The translations under genes and the position numbers were made by a program. Below are positions 24,668 through 33,953 of a stretch of DNA of 64,000 nucleotides, piece after piece (the stretch's first letter is position 1; each line of letters opens with the position of its first letter). This DNA is from Deltaproteobacteria bacterium (GTDB taxonomy: Bacteria; Bdellovibrionota_C; UBA2361; J135): positions 1 through 64,000 of the forward strand of contig JACKAH010000002.1 of NCBI GenBank assembly GCA_020635175.1. Reading direction: 5' to 3'. Under the pieces are notes generated by a model. That model was not told where the DNA came from. It was given only the letters and a program-made list of their open reading frames with translations, and made no database searches.

Positions 24668-26317
24668 ATGGCTGAAACTGAGCTTGTAAAAATTACTATC
24701 GATGACAAACAGATTGAGGTACCGAAAGGTATGAATCTGGTCGAAGCTGCGGCATCTACTGGAACTTTCATTCCTCATTATTGTTACCACCCTGATCTTT
24801 CAATCGCTGGTAATTGCCGAATGTGCCAGATTGAAATTGAAGGTAGACCAAAACTTGAAATTGCATGTAACACTATGGTGCAAGATGGCATGGTGATTAG
24901 AACTCATCATACTAGCAAGTTGGTTGAGGATGCGCAGGCAGCGACGTTAGAGTTTATCTTAATCAACCATCCGCTTGATTGTACAGTTTGTGATCAGTCA
25001 GGTCACTGTAAGCTTCAGGATTATCATTATAAGTATAATGCTCAGCCTAGTCGTTTTGAGGAAGACAAGGTTAATAAGGTAAAGGCTCAACCATTAGGAC
25101 CTCACGTAATTCTTGATGGTGAACGTTGTATTATGTGTACACGCTGTATCCGTTTCTGTGACGAGGTAGCTGAAACTAGTGAGCTTGGAATGCTTAATAG
25201 GGGAGATAAGTCCGTTATTACTGTTGGCGAAGGTCAGCAGCTTGATAACCCACTCTCTGGCTCAGTTGTCGATCTTTGTCCTGTAGGAGCGCTGACTCAT
25301 AGAGATTGGAGATTTAATAGTAGAATTTGGTATACGCGCGAAACAGAAAGCATCTGCACAGGTTGTTCGACGGGCTGTAACGTTAAAGTTGCCGTGCGGG
25401 ACAACCAAGTGGTCCAAGTCAAAGCTCGCTACAATGAGTTTGTAAATAAAGAGTGGATGTGTGATGAGGGCAGATACGGCTTTCATCGATTTATTCCAGA
25501 AAATAGATTGCTTTCTCCTGTGCTTAAAGGTTCTCAGTGTTCGATTGAGCAAGCTTTAGCAGAAGCAAAAAAATTATCGGCTCAAAACCTGTATATTTTT
25601 ATTTCGCCAGATTTAACTCTTGAAGAGATGACACTTGTTAAGAAATTCATTGATTCTAAATTTTCAGAAGCCACTCCCGTTGTTGCATATCGTAAGCGAG
25701 AATTATCTGAGCTCGAAGCCAAGTTAATCAGTCCAAACTTTGCTGCTAACATCATGGGAGCAGAAGCTGCTGGTCTTGTAAACGGAAATGCTCAGCAAAA
25801 TTATGAGGATGCGCTTGCGGCGCTTAGGTCAGGAAAAGCAGAATCGGTTTTGTTTATTGGCGAACGTTCGCTGTTCGCTGAGGATAGAACTGATGAACTA
25901 TTGGCTTCAGTCTCTAAGGTAGGTCTAAGTATTGGAATTTTAGCTGATGCCGATAGCTCCTTGGTAAGAGCATTAAGTGTAGTTTTCCCTGAGAGAGTTA
26001 TAGCTGAGAAATCAGGATTAATGATCAACCAGATTAAGAGGCTTCAGTATCTTGATCGATTGTTAGATTTTCCAGTTGGAACTGAGTCTGCTTGGAGAAT
26101 TCTAGATCGAATCTCAGCTGAGTTGGGAGCTAAGCTTACCGCAGCTAAAAATGATCGTGATTTTACTTTAGAGTTTTTTGCTTCACACGAGAACTTTCAG
26201 CATACGACTATACAGGATGTAAAAGGTCAGGGAATTGCGTTAGACGGATCAGGTGAAACTGATAGTGATAAGCGAGAAGTTTATTCTCCATTTTTGACAG
26301 CTTTAGGAAAATACTAA
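24668..26317 (+). CDS. nuoG: NADH dehydrogenase subunit G, short form
   Basis: The N-terminal half (about residues 1-265) is complete. It has plant-ferredoxin-type 2Fe-2S ligands (YCYHPDLSIAGNCRMC, then a later Cys), the His-Cys3 cluster motif (HPLDCTVCDQSGHC), two 4Fe-4S motifs (CIMCTRCIRFCDE and CPVGAL), and a molybdopterin-oxidoreductase Fe-S motif (CTGCSTGCN). The rest is a shortened, weakly conserved molybdopterin-like region. Total length is 549 residues against roughly 680-900 in common homologues. Electron-transfer residues are kept, so it should work in the NADH module. It is followed directly by nuoH. Confidence 0.93.
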   Translation: MAETELVKITIDDKQIEVPKGMNLVEAAASTGTFIPHYCYHPDLSIAGNCRMCQIEIEGRPKLEIACNTMVQDGMVIRTHHTSKLVEDAQAATLEFILINHPLDCTVCDQSGHCKLQDYHYKYNAQPSRFEEDKVNKVKAQPLGPHVILDGERCIMCTRCIRFCDEVAETSELGMLNRGDKSVITVGEGQQLDNPLSGSVVDLCPVGALTHRDWRFNSRIWYTRETESICTGCSTGCNVKVAVRDNQVVQVKARYNEFVNKEWMCDEGRYGFHRFIPENRLLSPVLKGSQCSIEQALAEAKKLSAQNLYIFISPDLTLEEMTLVKKFIDSKFSEATPVVAYRKRELSELEAKLISPNFAANIMGAEAAGLVNGNAQQNYEDALAALRSGKAESVLFIGERSLFAEDRTDELLASVSKVGLSIGILADADSSLVRALSVVFPERVIAEKSGLMINQIKRLQYLDRLLDFPVGTESAWRILDRISAELGAKLTAAKNDRDFTLEFFASHENFQHTTIQDVKGQGIALDGSGETDSDKREVYSPFLTALGKY

Positions 26318-26320
26318 CAG

Positions 26321-27412
26321 ATGGAATGGTTGATTCTTTTTCTAAAGGTCTTTGTTGTCTTTCAAGTAGCACAGGGACTTGCTTCGCTTTGTGTATGGGT
26401 TGAGCGCAAAGGTTCGGCTCTGATCCAAGATAGAATCGGCGCTAACAGAGCAGGCGCCTTTGCCCAGACAGACATTCTATTACTAAAGCCTGTGATGCCA
26501 ATTATTAGGCTTTTGGGTGTGCTGGGGATTATTAATACGTTGGTGTGTGATGCAGTAAAAGCTCTATTTAAAGAAGACTTTCTGCCTGAAAACACTTCAA
26601 ACTTTGTTCATTCGCTAGCCCCATTTATGGGAGCGTTTCCTGTGTTTGTAGCATATGCGCTAATTCCAATTGCGCCGGATTTTACAATCGCTGGTTATTA
26701 TATTCGACCACAAGTTGCATCATTAGACGTAGGTATTTTGTTTATTTTTGCAATGGGCTCGATAGCGGTCTATGGCGCTACGATTGCTGGATGGGTTGGA
26801 AATAATAAGTTCTCACTTTTAGGTGGGCTGAGAACAGCTGCTCAGATGATCTCTTACGAACTTGCATTAGGGTTAAGTTTGGTTTGCATGGTCATTCTGT
26901 ACGGGACATTAGATCTGTATGAAATGATAGAGGCACAATCCACTTTACTATTTGGATTTTTGCCAGCCTGGGGAGTCTTTACACAGCCGATAGCTTTTAT
27001 CATCTTCTTTATTGCAGGGATGGCTGAAACTAAAAGAGCCCCATTTGATCTGCCTGAAGCAGAATCTGAACTTGTCGCCGGTTATTTTACAGAATATTCA
27101 GGGATGAAGTTCTTATTGTTTTGGCTGGGCGAATTTGCTGAGATTGCCTTACTTTCTGCCTTAATGGTTATCATGTTTTTTGGTGGCTGGGATATTCCAT
27201 TCGTTCATTATCCAGAAACATGGTGGGGTGCATTGATTGGTCACGCAGTATTCATGGCGAAAGTTAGTTTCTTTTGTGTACTACAGATTGTAATTCGTTG
27301 GACGTTACCTCGTTTTAGATATGACCAATTAATGACTATGGGTTGGAAGATGCTTCTTCCGATTGCGATGTTTAACTTGCTCCTAACAGGCGCACTTAAA
27401 TTACTAATGTAA
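26321..27412 (+). CDS. nuoH: NADH dehydrogenase subunit H
   Basis: This 363-residue membrane subunit has about eight helices and forms the quinone chamber and proton entry at the heel of complex I. The matrix-side loop AGMAETKRAPFDLPEAESELVAGYFTEYSG is the family hallmark. It lies 3 bases after nuoG and 4 before nuoJ. The gene usually found after nuoH, nuoI, is not here. Confidence 0.95.
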   Translation: MEWLILFLKVFVVFQVAQGLASLCVWVERKGSALIQDRIGANRAGAFAQTDILLLKPVMPIIRLLGVLGIINTLVCDAVKALFKEDFLPENTSNFVHSLAPFMGAFPVFVAYALIPIAPDFTIAGYYIRPQVASLDVGILFIFAMGSIAVYGATIAGWVGNNKFSLLGGLRTAAQMISYELALGLSLVCMVILYGTLDLYEMIEAQSTLLFGFLPAWGVFTQPIAFIIFFIAGMAETKRAPFDLPEAESELVAGYFTEYSGMKFLLFWLGEFAEIALLSALMVIMFFGGWDIPFVHYPETWWGALIGHAVFMAKVSFFCVLQIVIRWTLPRFRYDQLMTMGWKMLLPIAMFNLLLTGALKLLM

Positions 27413-27416
27413 CTCT

Positions 27417-27908
27417 ATGGAAGATATTGTTTGGTATTTACTTTCAACGGTTGCGTTACTATCTGCGATAGCAGTAGTGATGATTCCAAAGCCGCTCTAC
27501 AGCGCTTTCGCGCTAGTTTTGCACATGTTTATGATTGCAGGTTTGTTTGCGATGCTGGATGCGCACTTCTTAGCAACTGCTCAGATCATTGTATATGCTG
27601 GAGCTATCATGGTTTTGGTTATTTTTGTAATCATGCTGCTTTCTTTGCAGGGAGCTGAGGAGAGACCTTCACTCTTATTTTCAGTTGCTTCGTTTGCAAT
27701 AGTTGCTGCACTAGCGCGCTACATTGTGCCAAGACTGGATGCTGCGTTTGGTAGCTCTGGAACTGACCTAGCTGGTACAGTTAAATCAGTTGGTGAGCTT
27801 CTGTATACCAAATATATATTTCCATTTGAGGCTGCCTCAGTCCTAATCATGGTGGCAATTGTCGGAGCTGTAATCTTGTCGAAAAGGGAGAAGAAAGATG
27901 CCGCTTAA
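27417..27908 (+). CDS. nuoJ: NADH dehydrogenase subunit J
   Basis: The 163-residue membrane subunit has five hydrophobic segments and the conserved third helix region AQIIVYAGAIMVLVIFVIMLL. It is part of the membrane arm linking NuoH to the antiporter-like subunits. It overlaps the start of nuoK by 11 bases. Confidence 0.93.
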   Translation: MEDIVWYLLSTVALLSAIAVVMIPKPLYSAFALVLHMFMIAGLFAMLDAHFLATAQIIVYAGAIMVLVIFVIMLLSLQGAEERPSLLFSVASFAIVAALARYIVPRLDAAFGSSGTDLAGTVKSVGELLYTKYIFPFEAASVLIMVAIVGAVILSKREKKDAA

Positions 27909-28197
27909 TTACTATATAGTATTAGCAACAATTCTTTTCTCGATAGGCATGTTTGGCGTAATTCTAAGAAAGAACACCATCGTAATGTTTATGTGCATTG
28001 AGATGATGTTAAACGCTGTGAATCTTTCTTTTGTTGCGTTTTCAAAGTTCCACGGGAATTTAGAGGGCCAAATTGGCGTTTTCTTTATCATGGTTGTTGC
28101 TGCAGCTGAGGCTTCGGTTGGGCTAGCAATTATTATTTCCGTTTTTAGAGCAATCGTCTCGGTAGAAACTTCAGATTCTAATGAGTTAAAATTATGA
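27898..28197 (+). CDS. nuoK: NADH dehydrogenase subunit K
   Basis: The 99-residue, three-helix subunit keeps the Glu residues of helices 2 and 3 (CIEMMLNAVNLSFVAF and AEASVGLAI) that carry protons in the family. The ATG lies inside the nuoJ end, and its stop overlaps the nuoL start (ATGA). Confidence 0.94.
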   Translation: MPLNYYIVLATILFSIGMFGVILRKNTIVMFMCIEMMLNAVNLSFVAFSKFHGNLEGQIGVFFIMVVAAAEASVGLAIIISVFRAIVSVETSDSNELKL

Positions 28198-30086
28198 CCT
28201 CACACGAAGCACATCAAGTTCAACTTGGTTTAATACCGCTCTTCCCATTGTTAGGATCGGCGCTTGCGTTTGTTATTGGTAAAAAGAACAAGGCGCTGTC
28301 TGGATGGATTGCAACCATAGCTGCAGTATGCTCTTTCGCATCAGTTTTTAATTTTTTTCGCAGTCTACCTGAGGGTGGAGTTTTTGAAGATAAGCTTTTT
28401 ACCTGGTTTTCGATAGGTGGGTTTACTGCTGATTTTACCTTTAGGTTCGATTCTCTTACTGCAGTCATGTGCCTTGTCGTAACTGGAGTTGGAAGCCTAA
28501 TTCATCTTTATTCGATTGGGTACATGAATGAGGAGCCTTCTAAGCATAGATACTTTTCATATCTAAATTTATTTTTGTTTTCTATGCTCCTGTTAGTGTT
28601 GGGTGGAAACCTATTGATTCTCTTTATCGGCTGGGAAGGGGTAGGGCTATGTTCATATCTCTTGATCGGATTTTGGTTTAAGAACGAAGCCTTTGCTCGC
28701 GCTGGTCGTAAGGCTTTTGTAGTTAATAGAATCGGAGATGCTGGCTTTCTAATTGCAATTTTCCTCTGCGCCGGAATATTTGGAACGATAGATTTTGCTG
28801 AGCTTGCTGCAAAGTTTGTTCATAATACCAATATGGATTTATTGGTACCGATCGTTACAGGTATCGCCATCTGTCTTTTCATAGGAGCTACTGGTAAGTC
28901 AGCTCAGATCCCTCTGTTTGTCTGGTTGCCTGATGCAATGGCTGGCCCAACACCTGTCTCTGCTCTTATCCATGCTGCAACGATGGTTACTGCAGGTGTG
29001 TACATGATGGCCAGGACACACTTTATCTTTGATATGGCACCATACGCTATGATGATAGTTTCAATTGTAGCTGTGCTCACTGCCTTTGTTGCTGGGACAA
29101 TTGCTATCACACAAAATGATATTAAGAAGGTGTTAGCTTACTCAACTGTTAGCCAACTTGGTTTTATGTTTATGGCTGCTGGGGCTGGAGCTTATTGGAT
29201 TGCTGTTTTCCACCTGGTAACCCATGCATTCTTTAAGGCATGTCTATTCCTGTGTTCGGGCTCAGTTATACACTCCTGCCATCATGAGCAGGATATGCGT
29301 GAGATGGGAGGTCTGGCCAAAGTTATGCCGATAACATTTGTTACATACCTAATCTCTACAATCGCAATCTCAGGTATCGCTCCTTTGAGTGGTTATTATT
29401 CGAAGCATGCAATTTTAGGTGCGATGGAACACAATCCTAATCCCTTTATGGCGCAATTTGCTGAGTGGTTAGTTTTGGCAGCTTCTATTACAGCGGTAAT
29501 TACCGCTTTTTATATGACTCGTTCTTTGGCTATGACGTTTCTAGGTACTTACCGAGGTCACGCCCACCCGCATGAATCACCTTTACTAATGACAATACCA
29601 CTTATCGTTCTCGCTAGCTTGGCTAGCATAGCAGGTTTCTACGGAGAGGATCTCTATGCTTATCTGCATCATGTTGTTCCTGACAATGGCCATCATTTTC
29701 ATCATGAAAGTATGGCTGACGCTCTAGTTCATAGCTGGACCGCAATTTTGGGCGTATTAGCTGCATTGCTTTTGTATACAAATCTTAAGGTAATCCCTCA
29801 GAAGGTTTCTCAAGCCTTCCCGCTACTCAATAAGCTACTCAGTAATAAGTATTATATAGATGAAATTTACAACATGTTTGTAGTGAAGCCGTTAGAGGGG
29901 TTAGCGGGAATATTTTTTAATCGCATAGATAGAGGAGTCGTTGACGGCGCAGTGAATGGTACTGGAATGGTAGTAGAGATTAGTGGCGAGGTTGCTCGAA
30001 CAGTTCAGACTGGGCAGATTCGTAGCTATCTATTTATGATGGTGCTTGGAATGTTGTTCGTGATTGGCCTTTATATTGTGGCATAG
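28194..30086 (+). CDS. nuoL: NADH dehydrogenase subunit L
   Basis: The 630-residue Mrp-antiporter-like proton-pumping subunit at the tip of the membrane arm. Conserved stretches are FIGWEGVGLCSYLLIGFW, GATGKSAQIPLFVWLPDAMAGPTPVSALIHAATMVTAGVYM and KKVLAYSTVSQLGFMF, holding the key Glu and Lys residues. The C-terminal extension includes the lateral helix region (EIYNMFVVKPL). Normal length. Confidence 0.95.
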   Translation: MTSHEAHQVQLGLIPLFPLLGSALAFVIGKKNKALSGWIATIAAVCSFASVFNFFRSLPEGGVFEDKLFTWFSIGGFTADFTFRFDSLTAVMCLVVTGVGSLIHLYSIGYMNEEPSKHRYFSYLNLFLFSMLLLVLGGNLLILFIGWEGVGLCSYLLIGFWFKNEAFARAGRKAFVVNRIGDAGFLIAIFLCAGIFGTIDFAELAAKFVHNTNMDLLVPIVTGIAICLFIGATGKSAQIPLFVWLPDAMAGPTPVSALIHAATMVTAGVYMMARTHFIFDMAPYAMMIVSIVAVLTAFVAGTIAITQNDIKKVLAYSTVSQLGFMFMAAGAGAYWIAVFHLVTHAFFKACLFLCSGSVIHSCHHEQDMREMGGLAKVMPITFVTYLISTIAISGIAPLSGYYSKHAILGAMEHNPNPFMAQFAEWLVLAASITAVITAFYMTRSLAMTFLGTYRGHAHPHESPLLMTIPLIVLASLASIAGFYGEDLYAYLHHVVPDNGHHFHHESMADALVHSWTAILGVLAALLLYTNLKVIPQKVSQAFPLLNKLLSNKYYIDEIYNMFVVKPLEGLAGIFFNRIDRGVVDGAVNGTGMVVEISGEVARTVQTGQIRSYLFMMVLGMLFVIGLYIVA

Positions 30087-30100
30087 GAGAGATTGATTAG

Positions 30101-31717
30101 ATGACTCTGGATCCATTAGGCAGTTTGCTAAACGTTTTTAATCAAAATTTACTAAGTGCGATAATCTTTGCTCCGCTGTTAGGAGCTCTTTGGCTATATG
30201 TCTTCCCTAAGAAGGAAGATGGAAGCATTTATAGAGGAGTAGCATTTCTCTGGGGCATGATTACATTTGGTCTTTCATGTTTGATGCTCTTGAAGTTTAA
30301 CTCGGAATCCTCTGCGCTACAGCTTAGAGAGCATGCTAGTTGGATTCAGGGGTTTGGTGTCCATTATTCTTTGGGCGTTGATGGCATTAGTGTGTTTTTA
30401 GTGATGCTTACAACGTTTTTAATGCCGATAGTAGTGTTAGCTTCACATTCTGTGAAAACTAACCTTAGGTCTTATTTGGCGAATATGCTGTTGCTAGAGA
30501 CCGCAATGCTCGGAACATTATTAGCGTTAGATTCTTTTCTCTTTTATATTTTCTGGGAGATGATGCTCTTTCCAATGTACTTCTTGATTGGAATATGGGG
30601 AGGTCCTCGCAGAATATACGCAACTTTGAAGTTTGTTCTGTATACAGTGTTTGGTTCAGTGCTTATGTTGATTGCCTTGCTCTACACCGTTTGGCAACAT
30701 GCTGAGCAGTCTGGAGCTGTAAGTTTCTTAATCGCAGATCTCGTTAAAACAAACTTTTCACTTCAGGAAGAGATATTGCTTTTTGCGGCATTCGCTCTAG
30801 CATTTGGCATTAAAGTTCCTATTTTCCCATTTCATACTTGGCTACCTGATGCTCACGTTGAAGCCCCAACTGGTGGTTCTGTCGTTCTAGCAGGAGTTTT
30901 GTTAAAGATGGGACTATATGGGTTTATTAGATTTGCTTACCCACTTTTTCCGAATGGGGCAGAAGTCTTTGCGCCATACTTAGCGATACTAGCGGTAATT
31001 GGAATTGTTTATGGAGCTTTAGTAGCTTGGGCTCAATCTGATGTTAAGAAACTTGTAGCGTATTCCTCAGTTTCACATCTTGGCTACTGTGTACTTGGCT
31101 TTGTCGCGTTTAATACGATCTCTGCAACGGGCTCAATATATCAGATGCTGAACCATGGTATTTCAACAGGTGCGCTCTTTTTACTTGTTGGAGTGCTTTA
31201 TGATCGTAGACATACACGTGAGATCTCTGAATATGGTGGATTAGCTTCCAAGGTTCCAGTCTTTGCCTTTCTCTTTTTAGTCTTTACTTTAAGCTCAATT
31301 GCATTGCCGTTAACAAACGGTTTTGTCGGTGAATTCTTGATCCTTTATGGAAGCTTTCAAACTTTTCCATTAATTACAATTGTTGCAGTGAGTGGTGTTG
31401 TCCTGGGTGCAATCTATATGTTGACCTTATACCTAAAGACAATGTTTGGTGAGATTGATGAAGCTAAAAATGGATCTTTGACAGACGTCAATACTAGGGA
31501 GTTAGTAACCTTGTTGCCCTTACTGTTTATGGTCTTTTATATGGGAATCTTTCCACAGAAAATGCTTTCAATGATAGAGCCTTCCGTAGTTTCTTATATC
31601 CAGATGGTAGAGGAGAGAAAAGATGATTTGACAGCTTATGTCGACGATCATTCTAGTGGAAATTTAAGAGTAGTTAATGGCGTTACACAGTTAATTGAGG
31701 AGGAAGAGCGTGTCTAG
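30101..31717 (+). CDS. nuoM: NADH dehydrogenase subunit M
   Basis: The 538-residue antiporter-like subunit has FWEMMLFPMYFLIGIWGG (conserved Glu), GIKVPIFPFHTWLPDAHVEAPTGGSVVLAGVLLKMGLYG and KKLVAYSSVSHLGYCVLGF. It overlaps the preferred nuoN start by 8 bases. Normal length. Confidence 0.95.
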   Translation: MTLDPLGSLLNVFNQNLLSAIIFAPLLGALWLYVFPKKEDGSIYRGVAFLWGMITFGLSCLMLLKFNSESSALQLREHASWIQGFGVHYSLGVDGISVFLVMLTTFLMPIVVLASHSVKTNLRSYLANMLLLETAMLGTLLALDSFLFYIFWEMMLFPMYFLIGIWGGPRRIYATLKFVLYTVFGSVLMLIALLYTVWQHAEQSGAVSFLIADLVKTNFSLQEEILLFAAFALAFGIKVPIFPFHTWLPDAHVEAPTGGSVVLAGVLLKMGLYGFIRFAYPLFPNGAEVFAPYLAILAVIGIVYGALVAWAQSDVKKLVAYSSVSHLGYCVLGFVAFNTISATGSIYQMLNHGISTGALFLLVGVLYDRRHTREISEYGGLASKVPVFAFLFLVFTLSSIALPLTNGFVGEFLILYGSFQTFPLITIVAVSGVVLGAIYMLTLYLKTMFGEIDEAKNGSLTDVNTRELVTLLPLLFMVFYMGIFPQKMLSMIEPSVVSYIQMVEERKDDLTAYVDDHSSGNLRVVNGVTQLIEEEERV

Positions 31718-33182
31718 CTATTTTTCATCGGCAGATCTTTTTCGAATAGCGCCATTGGTCGTACTTAGCTTTGGGGCTTTTTGTTTACTTCTAATGGAGG
31801 TCTTTATTAAGGGAGCTTGGGATAAAGCTCGCACAGCTGGACTTTTTACTCTAGTAGCTTTTGTTAGTCTTTACTATTACCGTGGTCAATTCTTTGAGGG
31901 AAGTACAGCCTTTCAGGGTTTGCTATTTACCGATCCTTATACATTCTTTTTCGCAGCCTTGATTTTAATCGGAACGTTTATAACCCGGCTGTTAAGTGAT
32001 GAAAGGTTAAGAGAAGAGGGCGTTGGTGCACAAGCTGAGTACTTCTCATTGTTGTTGATGTGCTCTGTCGGCGCGATGATATTTGTTGCCGCTCGGGAAT
32101 TGATTGTGCTCTTTTTAGGCCTTGAAATTATGTCAATTGCGCTTTACTGCTTATGCGGTTCAGCTCTTTGGTCGACGCGTTCAAGTGAATCTGCACTTAA
32201 ATACTTTTTACTCGGTTCCTTTAGCTCTGCTGTAATGCTATTTGGCATGTCTTTACTTTATGGTTTAAGTGGCACTCTTGTAATTCCTGATATTGCAAGC
32301 GCTCTGAGCTCAATGCCTGCTGAGAATATGGGGATATTGCTCGTAGCAATTGGCTTAATGCTTGTAGGTTTTGGATTTAAAATAGGATTGGTTCCATTTC
32401 ATTTTTGGGCACCAGATGTCTATCAAGGTTCACCAACACCGATCACTGCTTATATGGCATGCGTTGTTAAGGCTGCTGCTGTGGCTGCCGCAATTCGTGT
32501 AATGACTCTTTTGTTTGTTCATGGAGACCTCTTTAGTGTTTGGTCTGATGCAATCTGGTTTATCGCCGCTATCACAATGACGATTGGTAACCTGTCAGCG
32601 TTACGACAACGAAGCGTCAAACGAATGCTTGCTTATTCAAGTATTGCTCATGCTGGCTATATGTTTGTCGCGTTTATCGCTCCAGAAACAGGAGGTCTTT
32701 CGGCGATACTTTTTTACTTAGTAACTTATACTGCTATGACTTTCGGTGCTTTTGGAATCACTATGATAGTGGCAAATAGCTTTCCGGAGAAAACAGATGC
32801 AGATGATATCTCTAATTTTAATGGTTTAGGTTTTACGAGACCAATGTTAGGCGTCTTGATGACAATCTTTATGTTTTCGTTAGCGGGTCTTCCTCCTGGA
32901 TTAGCTGGACTTTTAGGTAAATTTTACCTGTTTAATGCAGCAGTTAAAGCAAATTTTATCTCTATAGCTGTAATTGGCGTTTTAAACTCAGCGATCTCCT
33001 GCTACTATTATTTGAACGTACTTGTTGCAATGTATTTCCGAAAAGGGGAAGTGTCACCGTCTCATCCAGTTGGAATGCCAATGGCAGGGGCGTTAGGTGT
33101 TTGTGCCGCTGCTAGTATTTTTCTAGGAGTATTCCCCTCAAAGTTGTATGAAATTGCAGCATACGTTGTGACCACATTCTAG
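31710..33182 (+). CDS. nuoN: NADH dehydrogenase subunit N
   Basis: The 490-residue antiporter-like subunit has LFLGLEIMSIALYCLCG, GFKIGLVPFHFWAPDVYQGSPTPITAYMA and KRMLAYSSIAHAGYMFVA. I choose the GTG at 31710 because GAGGAGGAAGAG lies immediately upstream; a TTG at 31695 is in frame but lies within that Shine-Dalgarno region. It is the last nuo gene, and the next gene follows after 15 bases. Confidence 0.93.
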   Translation: MSSYFSSADLFRIAPLVVLSFGAFCLLLMEVFIKGAWDKARTAGLFTLVAFVSLYYYRGQFFEGSTAFQGLLFTDPYTFFFAALILIGTFITRLLSDERLREEGVGAQAEYFSLLLMCSVGAMIFVAARELIVLFLGLEIMSIALYCLCGSALWSTRSSESALKYFLLGSFSSAVMLFGMSLLYGLSGTLVIPDIASALSSMPAENMGILLVAIGLMLVGFGFKIGLVPFHFWAPDVYQGSPTPITAYMACVVKAAAVAAAIRVMTLLFVHGDLFSVWSDAIWFIAAITMTIGNLSALRQRSVKRMLAYSSIAHAGYMFVAFIAPETGGLSAILFYLVTYTAMTFGAFGITMIVANSFPEKTDADDISNFNGLGFTRPMLGVLMTIFMFSLAGLPPGLAGLLGKFYLFNAAVKANFISIAVIGVLNSAISCYYYLNVLVAMYFRKGEVSPSHPVGMPMAGALGVCAAASIFLGVFPSKLYEIAAYVVTTF

Positions 33183-33197
33183 TTTAACGACACGTTA

Positions 33198-33953
33198 ATG
33201 CATTTTACTCGAGTTGATTGCGATATCTATGATGGGAGTAAGAGCTCCGAAGGAGGAGAGAGCTTTGCTGTGCTTAATCCCTCAGGAACTCCCGGTTGTG
33301 CAGTCTTAGGTATGACATCTGCTGCAAGAGATGGAGTTAGTAGCCACGTCGCCTCAAGGCTAGCGTTAGAGCATTACTTAGATTCGATTCAGAATTTTTT
33401 CCAAACTAAGTCTATAAATCAAACATCAATAGAGTTGCAAACTGACTTGAATCTTGAAGTCCTAGAGGATGCTTTTCGTGAAGCAAATAGATCGGTCTAC
33501 GAATTTGGTCATAAGCTAGCGGCAGGCGGACGAATGGCAGCTTCATTAATGGGAGTTGTGCTTTGTGGAGATGTTATCGCTGCTGGTAAGGCAGATACAG
33601 GAAATGCTTACCTGATAAGAAGAGGCGAGGTCGTTCCATTTTTTGTTGAGGATGCAGCATTAAACGACAAGGGCAAACAACAAAACTATGTCGGCGCGCA
33701 CTCAATGGTTAATGTAGAGCTGTCATCAATTTTCCTAGAATCTAATGATAGAATAGTCGTCTTTTCGCGATCTCTTACAGAAAATGAGGAATCGAAGTTC
33801 ATTGATTTAGCACCAGGGTTAGATACTACTGTTGTTAAGCCGGCTAAGTTATTTGCAGAAAAGATTTTTTCTAGGTCGAGCGAACCACCATCTATTTTTG
33901 TAATCTCAATCGGACCTGCTGGAATATATCTTTCTGAGGAGATTGCTGTATGA
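33198..33953 (+). CDS. Divergent PP2C-like protein
   Basis: The 251-residue protein resembles PPM/PP2C phosphatases. TSAARDGVSSHVASRLALEHYL sits where the family has DGMGGH, and RMAASLMGVVLCGDVIAAGKADTGNAYLIRRGEVVPF matches the GDSRAYL strand region. Only the first Asp of the metal site (Asp45) is clear; the glycine pair is changed, and the second DG and final DN acids are not apparent. It may be a weak phosphatase or a pseudo-enzyme. It is coupled to gnd by an ATGA overlap. Confidence 0.6.
   Translation: MHFTRVDCDIYDGSKSSEGGESFAVLNPSGTPGCAVLGMTSAARDGVSSHVASRLALEHYLDSIQNFFQTKSINQTSIELQTDLNLEVLEDAFREANRSVYEFGHKLAAGGRMAASLMGVVLCGDVIAAGKADTGNAYLIRRGEVVPFFVEDAALNDKGKQQNYVGAHSMVNVELSSIFLESNDRIVVFSRSLTENEESKFIDLAPGLDTTVVKPAKLFAEKIFSRSSEPPSIFVISIGPAGIYLSEEIAV

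Noticed and set aside
26200..26330. Overlooked nuoI between nuoG and nuoH
   Set aside because: There are only 3 bases between the genes, and no CxxCxxCxxxCP pair of ferredoxin motifs was seen between nuoH and nuoJ.
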